Shown here piece by piece: positions 1-5,059 of a stretch of DNA of 5,059 nt. The first letter of the stretch is position 1. Every line of letters starts with the position of its first letter. A program made the translations under genes and the position numbers. The notes under the pieces were generated by a model. It did no database searches. It was given only the letters and a program-made list of their open reading frames with translations, and had not been told where the DNA came from. Source of the stretch: an uncultured Clostridia bacterium. GTDB lineage: Bacteria; Bacillota; Clostridia; RUG12999. The stretch is taken from NCBI GenBank assembly GCA_938005345.1, contig CALLNG010000355.1, positions 1 to 5,059 of the forward strand. The letters are read 5' to 3'.

Positions 1-2
1 GT

Positions 3-47
3 ATTTTTCGGAAACCATGGCATGAAGAAATAGAAAAAGGGGAATGA
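3..47 (+). CDS. Possible C-terminal end of an upstream gene (partial)
   Basis: This frame is open from the left edge to a TGA at 45-47 and encodes 14 residues, IFRKPWHEEIEKGE. It is the longest of the three forward frames at the edge; the other two stop at bases 25 and 33. A charged, hydrophilic tail is plausible for a protein C-terminus. The stop lies just after the purine-rich ribosome binding site of the ABC transporter gene, a typical arrangement for adjacent genes in one operon. The fragment is too short to identify a family, and an open stretch of this length can occur by chance. Confidence 0.3.
   Translation: MFRKPWHEEIEKGE
37..42 (+). promoter_or_regulatory. Ribosome binding site for the TTG start of the ABC transporter gene
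   Basis: AAGGGG lies 11 bases before the TTG at 54-56. The spacing is a little long but usable. No in-frame ATG lies nearby: the ATG at 44 is in another frame and soon hits a stop. TTG is followed directly by codons matching the usual N-terminus of this exporter family (WKAFIQYYKPHK), which supports it as the start. Confidence 0.5.
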
Positions 48-53
48 TACAAA

Positions 54-335
54 TTGTGGAAAGCGTTTATCCAATACTATAAACCGCATAAGAATTTATT
101 TATTTTTGATATGTGCTGTGCGTTTGTGGTATCTATCAGCGAATTATTCTACCCTATCATTACGCGCAACATGATTAATATCTACATTCCAAACCGCCAA
201 ATGCAAATGCTGCTTCTGGGCAGCGGTGCTACTTGGAATTTATCTAGTCAAGGCGGTTTTGAACTATTGTATGCAATATTATGGTCACGTTGTGGGCGTG
301 AGAATGCAGGCGGATATGCGGGAAAAGGTATTTAA
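54..335 (+). pseudogene. N-terminal fragment of the ABC exporter, separated from its body by a frameshift
   Basis: This piece starts at TTG 54 and carries the first membrane helix of a half-size ABC exporter. About 53 codons look genuine, from WKAFIQYYKPHK through a hydrophobic segment (roughly residues 16-36) to SELFYPIITRNMINIYIPNRQMQML. That pattern fits the first helix and first outer loop of the family. After about base 212 the frame becomes meaningless (GSGATWNLSS and on) and stops at 335. The expected continuation, starting with the second helix (LLGIYLVKAVLNY), is in the +1 frame from about base 214. Joining the frames by skipping one base within about 210-220 restores a protein of about 574 residues, normal for the family. 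This is therefore one gene with a single-base insertion, or a two-base deletion, and not two genes. A sequencing or assembly error is possible, and only 54 to about 215 should be read as meaningful protein. Confidence 0.8.
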
Positions 336-1779
336 ACATTTACAGCGCCTGCCCTTTACGTATTTTGACAACCACAAAACAGGCGTCATCATGTCACGGA
401 TGATTAATGATTTGATGGATGTGTCAGAACTCGCGCACCACGGGCCGGAGGACTTGTTTTTGTCCATTTTGATGTTGATTGGCTCCTTTATTCTGATGTC
501 AAGCATGAATTTATGGCTGACCATTATCATTTTTGCATTTTTGCCAGTGTTGGTGTGGTTTGCTATTAAAAAACGGCTGCGCATGAACGAAGCTTTTACC
601 AAAACAAGGGTAGAAGTGGCAGAGGTTAATGCGACGTTGGAAAATAGCATTGCAGGTGTGCGGGTGACAAAAGCATTTGTCAATACTCAGCAGGAAATGA
701 AGAAATTTAATAAAAACAATAATGCATTTCGCCGGGCACGGGAGTTTTCCTATAAGGTCATGGGAGAGTTTTTTTCCGGCATGAATTTTATTATTGATCT
801 GCTCAACGTGGTAGTATTTGTAGCCGGCGGCGTTTTTACGTATTACGGTTGGATTAATGCGGGAGAATTTGTTGCATATTTATTATACGTGAACCTGTTT
901 TTGAATCCAGTACGTAAATTAGTGCAGTTTGTAGAACAGTACCAATCCGGTATGACGGGATTCAAACGGTTCCAGGAATTAATGGATGTGGAAGAAGAAA
1001 AGGATCACGATACGGCAAAACCGCTGGAAAGTGTAGAGGGTAATATCCGGTTTGAGAATGTCAGCTTTACGTATGAGGACGGCTCTGAGGTACTAAGTGG
1101 AATCAATTTGAACATTCGGAAGGGAACCACGGTGGCATTGGTGGGGCCAAGCGGCGGTGGGAAAACCACGCTTTGCCATTTGATTCCACGGTTTTATCAG
1201 GTTGACAGTGGAAAAATTACCATAGATGGCAGGGATATTCAAGAAATTACGTTGGATTCTCTCCGCGGACACATTGGAATCGTGCAGCAAGATGTTTTTT
1301 TATTCACCGGCACCATTTATGACAATATCGCGTACGGGGGCTGGCAAGATGGACATGAAGTGACGCGCGAAGAAGTAGTGGAGGCGGCGAAAAAAGCAAA
1401 TTTACATGATTTTATCATGGGGCTGGAAGATGGATATGATACCTATATCGGTGAGCGCGGCATCAAACTATCCGGCGGACAAAAACAGCGTGTCTCCATT
1501 GCGCGCGTCTTTCTCAAGAATCCGCCGATTTTGATTTTGGATGAAGCAACTTCGGCGCTGGATAATGTGACGGAATTGATGATACAAAAAGCATTAGAAG
1601 AACTGAGCCGCGACCGGACTACAATTGTAGTAGCGCACCGTTTGTCTACCGTACAGAACGCAGATGAAATTATTGTTTTGACAAACGATGGAATTGCCGA
1701 GCGGGGAACCCACCGAGAGCTTCTAGCACAGGATGGCATTTATGCTGGACTGTACCAGGTGAGCCGTACCATTGCATAA
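226..1779 (+). CDS. ABC transporter, membrane domain plus ATP-binding domain (half-exporter; first helix lost to an upstream frameshift)
   Basis: This is the main body of a type IV (ABCB/MsbA-like) exporter, which would work as a dimer in the cytoplasmic membrane and use ATP to move a substrate, often drugs, lipids or peptides, outward. As read from GTG 226 it has 517 residues. The membrane domain (to about residue 240) holds helices 2 to 6 and the motif AHHGPEDLF at 70-78. The ATPase domain is complete: Walker A GPSGGGKTT at 307-315 with K313, Q-loop Q355, signature LSGGQ at 415-419, Walker B ILILDE with catalytic E440, D-loop SALD at 443-446 and switch H471. The frame is open further upstream, to about base 175. 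No ribosome binding site precedes GTG 226, so this is probably not a real start; the true gene begins at TTG 54 in another frame. If the shift is real, the product lacks helix 1 and is probably inactive. The intact downstream frame suggests a recent mutation or a sequence error. The substrate cannot be told. The gene ends 27 bases before the uridine phosphorylase gene, with no terminator between. Confidence 0.93.
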   Translation: MLLGIYLVKAVLNYCMQYYGHVVGVRMQADMREKVFKHLQRLPFTYFDNHKTGVIMSRMINDLMDVSELAHHGPEDLFLSILMLIGSFILMSSMNLWLTIIIFAFLPVLVWFAIKKRLRMNEAFTKTRVEVAEVNATLENSIAGVRVTKAFVNTQQEMKKFNKNNNAFRRAREFSYKVMGEFFSGMNFIIDLLNVVVFVAGGVFTYYGWINAGEFVAYLLYVNLFLNPVRKLVQFVEQYQSGMTGFKRFQELMDVEEEKDHDTAKPLESVEGNIRFENVSFTYEDGSEVLSGINLNIRKGTTVALVGPSGGGKTTLCHLIPRFYQVDSGKITIDGRDIQEITLDSLRGHIGIVQQDVFLFTGTIYDNIAYGGWQDGHEVTREEVVEAAKKANLHDFIMGLEDGYDTYIGERGIKLSGGQKQRVSIARVFLKNPPILILDEATSALDNVTELMIQKALEELSRDRTTIVVAHRLSTVQNADEIIVLTNDGIAERGTHRELLAQDGIYAGLYQVSRTIA

Positions 1780-1792
1780 CGAACAAGAATAC

Positions 1793-1799
1793 AGGAGGA
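1793..1799 (+). promoter_or_regulatory. Strong ribosome binding site for udp
   Basis: AGGAGGA lies 7 bases before the ATG at 1807, a near-perfect Shine-Dalgarno sequence at ideal spacing. It fixes the start of uridine phosphorylase and suggests efficient translation of this gene within the operon. Confidence 0.85.
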
Positions 1800-1806
1800 A
1801 TGTCCC

Positions 1807-2601
1807 ATGATTTATAACCAGGGCAGTGAATATCATATCCATGTCAAACAGGGAGATATTGGGCGTTATGTGATTTTGCCGGGAGACCCGGGACGCTGCG
1901 AAGCAATTGCGCAGTATTTACAGCAGCCAGAAAAGGTGGCCCAAAACCGGGAATTTACATCATGGCGTGGAACCCTGGAAGGGGAAATGGTTGCGGTGAC
2001 GTCTACAGGAATCGGCGGGCCATCCGCAGCAATTGCGTTGGAAGAATTGGTGCATGTCGGCGCTGATACTTTTATCCGTGTTGGGACATGCGGCGGTTAC
2101 CACCGGGATGTTTTAGGCGGCGATTTGGTAGTTGCGACAGGTTCGGTGCGGATGGAAGGTACCACGCGGGAGTATATGCCGCTGGAATTTCCTGCTGTAG
2201 CGGATTTTACTGTCACCAATGCTTTGGTAGAGGCGGCACGGCAAAAGCAATACCGCTTCCATACTGGTGTTGTGGAAAGCAAAGATTCCTTTTATGGTGA
2301 ACACGAGGGTGCAAAAAAACCGGTTGGATATGAACTGGAAAACAAACGCCGAGCCTGGATAATGGGAGGTGTGCTGGCATCGGAAATGGAGACAGCGGCA
2401 CTATTCGTTGTAGGCGCGACGTTAAACGTACGTGTGGGCGCTGTGCTTAATGTGATGGGAAACCAAATACGCCGGGATGAGGGATTGTCCGATACGATTG
2501 TTTATGAGACGCAGCGCGGTATCGAAGTGGCAGTAGAAGCTATGCGGCGGTTGATTTTGGCGGACCGCAAACAGATGGGAGGGGCAAAGCAAAATGGCTG
2601 A
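1807..2601 (+). CDS. udp: Uridine phosphorylase
   Basis: This cytosolic enzyme splits uridine with phosphate into uracil and ribose-1-phosphate (EC 2.4.2.3) for pyrimidine salvage. The 264-residue product is near the usual length (E. coli Udp about 253) and covers the whole NP-I nucleoside phosphorylase fold. Residues visible at the E. coli positions are the phosphate-binding G26 and R30 in PGDPGR, R48 in NREFTSWR, and R91 and T94 in IRVGTCGG. STGIGGPS at 66-73, LEFPAVADF at 126-134 and the ribose-binding EMET at 193-196 (M194, E195) are also typical. The uracil-recognition loop reads FYGEHEG at 162-168, so Glu165 sits where I expect the Gln of uridine phosphorylases. This could be a harmless variant or shift base preference. 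A strong ribosome binding site fixes the start. The stop overlaps the start of the next gene by 8 bases. A different nucleoside specificity within the NP-I family is the main alternative. Confidence 0.93.
   Translation: MIYNQGSEYHIHVKQGDIGRYVILPGDPGRCEAIAQYLQQPEKVAQNREFTSWRGTLEGEMVAVTSTGIGGPSAAIALEELVHVGADTFIRVGTCGGYHRDVLGGDLVVATGSVRMEGTTREYMPLEFPAVADFTVTNALVEAARQKQYRFHTGVVESKDSFYGEHEGAKKPVGYELENKRRAWIMGGVLASEMETAALFVVGATLNVRVGAVLNVMGNQIRRDEGLSDTIVYETQRGIEVAVEAMRRLILADRKQMGGAKQNG
2577..2584 (+). promoter_or_regulatory. Ribosome binding site for the MPN-like gene, inside the end of udp
   Basis: GGGAGGGG lies 9 bases before the ATG at 2594 and within the last codons of udp, where it encodes the MGGA stretch. 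It supports ATG 2594 as the start even though that codon overlaps the udp stop (ATGGCTGA). Ribosomes finishing udp could restart here. Confidence 0.7.
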
Positions 2602-3496
2602 AACAAATCCACAAAAGGTCATCTTGATTGGGCAGCAGGACGAGAAACGGGTGTACATTGAATATGCTGCGTACTTAAAGATTTTGAAGTTTGGAAAAGG
2701 CGGCGCATCAGATGGTGCGCGCGGCGTCTTGCTCGGGGAAAAGAAGGAGAATGAGATCTATATTTCGGCCTTGTTGGAAGCGGTGTACACTGGTGGTGAC
2801 GGTGTGGAAGCGCCATCTTTTACGACGGATTCTTGGGACCGCATCAAACAGGAGCGGGAAATGCTCTATCCCAATTTGACGATTTTGGGCAGTTATAGCA
2901 CACACCCAGATGTGCATCCCACTGAGCAGGATATTCTGTTGCAAAACGGTTTTTTTAATGAACCAGGCAACATTTTGTTTGTATTCGACCCTATTGCCAA
3001 TGTGGAGCGGGTTTATATCTGTGAAAAAGAGAAATGGCGCCGGGTAAAAGGATTTTACTTATATGATATGACAGGACGCAGCATTGACCTGCGGCTGCGG
3101 GAAAATTTGACGCGGACAGTGGACAAAGAAGTGGAACTGCGCAACAAAGTGTTCCACAGCCTTTCCAAACGGGTATCCAACATCACGGCGGCGTTTAGTA
3201 TTTGTATTTTGTTGCTGGCTATTGTAAACGTCTATTTGGTGGTACAGGTATATCAAAGCAGTAAGATGGTCGCGGCAATCCAGCAGGAGGCCAGTGCGTT
3301 GCGGGAGGAAATCAAAGCGGCGGTGGATGCAGTGCCCCAGGTGATGCCGACCGCTACGCCAAAGCCAACCCAGAGTGTGGCTCCAGCGCGCACAGAAGAT
3401 GCGGAAGAAACGCAGTCTCCGCGGGCTACGCAGCAGCCGGCACAATCCCCGCGGCAGTCGGGGACTCCGGCAGCAACGCATACACCAGCGGAATAA
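2594..3496 (+). CDS. Membrane-anchored protein with a degenerate MPN/JAMM-like domain
   Basis: The 300-residue product has an MPN (Mov34/JAB) domain at about residues 18-158, a transmembrane helix at about 197-219, a short helical or coiled-coil stretch at about 221-247 and a Pro/Thr-rich tail from 248 (about 10 Pro and 9 Thr in 53 residues). The family match rests on RGVLLGE at 43-49, FTTDSWDRI at 76-84, YPNLTILGSYSTHPD at 92-106, and FFNEPGNILFVFDP at 120-133. Active JAMM peptidases carry Glu three residues before the GVLLG glycine and a His-x-His-Pro plus Asp zinc site. Here the Glu position is Gly41 and the first His is Ser102, while His104 and Asp113 remain and the loop between them is shortened. 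A zinc isopeptidase activity is therefore unlikely; a binding or scaffold role is my inference. Basic residues before the helix (RNKVFHSLSKR) and none just after place the MPN domain in the cytosol and the tail outside. There is no signal peptide. The start overlaps the udp stop by 8 bases. The specific function is unknown. Confidence 0.8.
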   Translation: MAETNPQKVILIGQQDEKRVYIEYAAYLKILKFGKGGASDGARGVLLGEKKENEIYISALLEAVYTGGDGVEAPSFTTDSWDRIKQEREMLYPNLTILGSYSTHPDVHPTEQDILLQNGFFNEPGNILFVFDPIANVERVYICEKEKWRRVKGFYLYDMTGRSIDLRLRENLTRTVDKEVELRNKVFHSLSKRVSNITAAFSICILLLAIVNVYLVVQVYQSSKMVAAIQQEASALREEIKAAVDAVPQVMPTATPKPTQSVAPARTEDAEETQSPRATQQPAQSPRQSGTPAATHTPAE

Positions 3497-3510
3497 AATT
3501 ATTTTGAGAT

Positions 3511-3519
3511 GAGGCGGAG
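3511..3519 (+). promoter_or_regulatory. Ribosome binding site that supports the GTG start of ligA
   Basis: GAGGCGGAG contains GGAG at 3516-3519, 7 bases before GTG 3527. An in-frame TGA at 3521-3523 stands just upstream of that GTG, with only ATC between, so no earlier ligA start is possible. The nearby ATG at 3520 is out of frame and gives only a 24-codon ORF. Confidence 0.75.
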
Positions 3520-3526
3520 ATGAATC

Positions 3527-5059
3527 GTGCAGGAAAAGGAAGCAAAACAAAAAATCCGGTCTTTGCGGGAGCAGCTGCTATATCACAGCGATAAATACTA
3601 TAACCAGGATGCGCCGGAAATTTCTGATTTTGAATATGACGCTATGCTTCGGGAGCTGGAACAACTAGAAGAAGCGTTCCCACAGTTTGATGACCCAGAA
3701 TCTCCGACACACCGTGTGATTGGCCAGGTGGCGGAACAATTTTCGCCAGTGGAGCATACTGTTTCAATGCAGAGCCTGATGGATGTCTTTTCCAAGGAAG
3801 AATTGGAAGAGTTTATCCAAAAGGTAGAGACCACGGTGGGCGGTCCGGTGGATTTTTGTGTAGAGCCTAAAATTGATGGATTATCTGTTTCGCTAGAATA
3901 CCGGGATGGTCAATTTGTAAGAGGTTCCACCAGAGGCAATGGCCTGGTGGGGGAAGATGTGACAGAAAACCTCAAAACGGTGGGGGGAATCCCTATGGCA
4001 ATCAAACATGCGCCACCGTTTTTGGAGGTGCGCGGCGAGGTCTATATGCCGACAGAAGCATTTTTAGCGCTCAACGAAAGGCGGGAAGCAGCAGAGGAAA
4101 GCACCTTTGCCAATCCGCGCAATGCCGCGGCGGGATCCCTGCGGCAACTGTCCAGCGAGGTGACGCGTGCGCGCGGACTGCGCATTTTTGTGTTTAATGT
4201 GCAGCAGGCACAGGGAAAGACGTTTCAGACCCACTTTGAGAGCCTACGGTATTTGCGGGACTGTGGATTTTCCGTGATAGATGATATTGCCGTCAAGCAA
4301 GGTATTGACGGTATTTACCAGCATATCGAACAAATAGGGGAATCACGGGGGACCACTTCGTATGAAATTGACGGCGCGGTAGTGAAGGTGAATGAGCTAG
4401 CACTGCGGGAGCAGTTGGGAACCACGTCCAAATATCCCAAGTGGGCAGCGGCCTTCAAATTTCCGGCGGAACAAAAAGAAACCGTACTACAGGATATTGT
4501 AGTGCAGGTAGGGCGAACAGGCGTGCTGACACCTAACGCGATTTTGCAGCCGGTCCGTCTGGCGGGAACGACGGTGTCCCGTGCCACGCTGCACAACATT
4601 GACAATATCCGTGACAAAGATATTCGTATCGGCGATACAGTCATCGTGCGAAAAGCGGGTGAAATTATTCCGGAAGTGGTGGCAAGCCTGCCGGAAAAAC
4701 GCACGGGCAACGAAATTATTTTTGAAATGCCGGACACCTGTCCGGAATGCGGCGCGCATACGCTGCGAGAGGAAGGTGAGGCGGCAGTCCGCTGCCAGGG
4801 AAGCAACTGTCCCGCGCAGCGCCTGCGCAACATCATTCATTTTGCCTCAAAAGGGGCAATGGATATTGACGGATTGGGTCCCGCTGTGATAGAATCATTA
4901 TTGGAGCATGACCTCATTCACGATGTGGCGGATTTATATCATCTGACTACAGAGCAGCTAATCTCGCTGGAACGGATGGGAGAAAAGTCGGCGGCAAACT
5001 TGCTGGCTGCTCTCGAAAAATCCAAGTCTGCCGGGTTGGACCATGTTTTGTGTGGATTG
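3527..5059 (+). CDS. ligA: NAD+-dependent DNA ligase (partial, C-terminus beyond the window)
   Basis: LigA seals nicks in DNA during replication and repair, using NAD+ to form an enzyme-AMP intermediate (EC 6.5.1.2). The visible 511 codons run open to the right edge; a full LigA is about 650-680 residues, so the rest of the helix-hairpin-helix region and the BRCT domain are missing. Domain Ia (about 1-70) has the NMN-binding pattern YYNQDAPEISDFEYD at 24-38, with Y24, Y25, D34, Y37 and D38. The nucleotidyltransferase domain (about 70-315) has the catalytic lysine K115 in EPKIDG, then TRGNGLVGEDVT and ANPRNAAAGSLRQ. The OB fold follows (QVGRTGVLTPNA and RKAGEIIPEV are clear). The zinc finger has C405, C408, C423 and C428. 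Helix-hairpin-helix sequence begins after it (DIDGLGP, ERMGEKSA). The start is GTG, fixed by a stop directly upstream and a good ribosome binding site. It lies 30 bases after the MPN-like gene with no terminator between. All catalytic residues in view are present. Confidence 0.97.
   Translation, partial: MQEKEAKQKIRSLREQLLYHSDKYYNQDAPEISDFEYDAMLRELEQLEEAFPQFDDPESPTHRVIGQVAEQFSPVEHTVSMQSLMDVFSKEELEEFIQKVETTVGGPVDFCVEPKIDGLSVSLEYRDGQFVRGSTRGNGLVGEDVTENLKTVGGIPMAIKHAPPFLEVRGEVYMPTEAFLALNERREAAEESTFANPRNAAAGSLRQLSSEVTRARGLRIFVFNVQQAQGKTFQTHFESLRYLRDCGFSVIDDIAVKQGIDGIYQHIEQIGESRGTTSYEIDGAVVKVNELALREQLGTTSKYPKWAAAFKFPAEQKETVLQDIVVQVGRTGVLTPNAILQPVRLAGTTVSRATLHNIDNIRDKDIRIGDTVIVRKAGEIIPEVVASLPEKRTGNEIIFEMPDTCPECGAHTLREEGEAAVRCQGSNCPAQRLRNIIHFASKGAMDIDGLGPAVIESLLEHDLIHDVADLYHLTTEQLISLERMGEKSAANLLAALEKSKSAGLDHVLCGL

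Noticed and set aside
226..228. GTG 226 as a genuine independent start for a shorter ABC protein
   Set aside because: No ribosome binding site precedes it, the frame is open further upstream, and the missing helix 1 is found directly upstream in the neighbouring frame.
285..683. 132-codon open frame on the - strand
   Set aside because: It is the antisense shadow of the ABC transporter membrane domain, with no recognisable motif.
2700..2940. Possible link of the JAMM-like gene to a bacterial ubiquitin-like conjugation or defence system
   Set aside because: No E1, E2 or ubiquitin-like gene is present in the window, the JAMM site looks inactive, and the neighbours are housekeeping genes.
3059..3550. 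163-codon open frame on the - strand
   Set aside because: It lies opposite the C-terminal half of the MPN-like gene. Its Arg/Leu/Cys-rich translation is typical of the antisense of Pro/Ala-rich coding DNA and matches no family I recognise.
3520..3594. Short ORF starting at ATG 3520, overlapping the start of ligA
   Set aside because: It sits 7 bases from the ligA GTG but encodes only 24 residues in the wrong frame, with no family match. The ligA frame explains the region and its ribosome binding site.
4290..4311. Inverted repeat CCGTCAA / TTGACGG with an 8-base loop
   Set aside because: It lies inside well-conserved ligA coding sequence, has only 7 perfect base pairs and no T-run follows. 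A match this short is expected by chance in a window of this size.
4315..4836. 173-codon open frame on the - strand (and an overlapping 117-codon one)
   Set aside because: Both lie fully opposite the ligA OB-fold and zinc-finger region, whose protein sequence is clearly conserved; the Ser/Arg-rich translations look like antisense shadows.

Overview
This looks like ordinary chromosomal DNA from a Gram-positive bacterium, most likely a member of the Clostridia (Bacillota). That is an inference from the strong purine-rich ribosome binding sites, the mix of ATG, GTG and TTG starts, the tight gene packing and the style of the proteins. No species can be named. Every gene I can support is on the + strand. 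Gaps are 27 and 30 bases, one junction overlaps by 8 bases, and no terminator is visible, so the window probably reads as one transcription unit.

Layout: (1) bases 3-47 may be the last 14 codons of an upstream gene. (2) Bases 54-1779 encode a half-size ABC exporter (six-helix membrane domain fused to an ATPase domain). Its reading frame breaks once, near bases 205-225, so it appears as an N-terminal piece (54-335) and a main body (226-1779). (3) Bases 1807-2601 encode uridine phosphorylase, with the phosphate-binding residues conserved. (4) Bases 2594-3496 encode a membrane-anchored protein with a cytosolic MPN/JAMM-like domain, one transmembrane helix and a Pro/Thr-rich outer tail. Its JAMM motif lacks the catalytic Glu and the first zinc His. 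(5) Bases 3527-5059 encode the first 511 residues of NAD+-dependent DNA ligase (LigA), which runs off the right edge.

The genes do not form an obvious single pathway: export, pyrimidine nucleoside salvage, an unknown membrane protein and DNA replication/repair. The closest link is between uridine phosphorylase and the MPN-like protein, whose stop and start overlap in ATGGCTGA, suggesting translational coupling. The most unusual item is the degenerate JAMM protein. I see no mobile element, CRISPR array, RNA gene or defence system, and no intergenic stretch above 300 bases.
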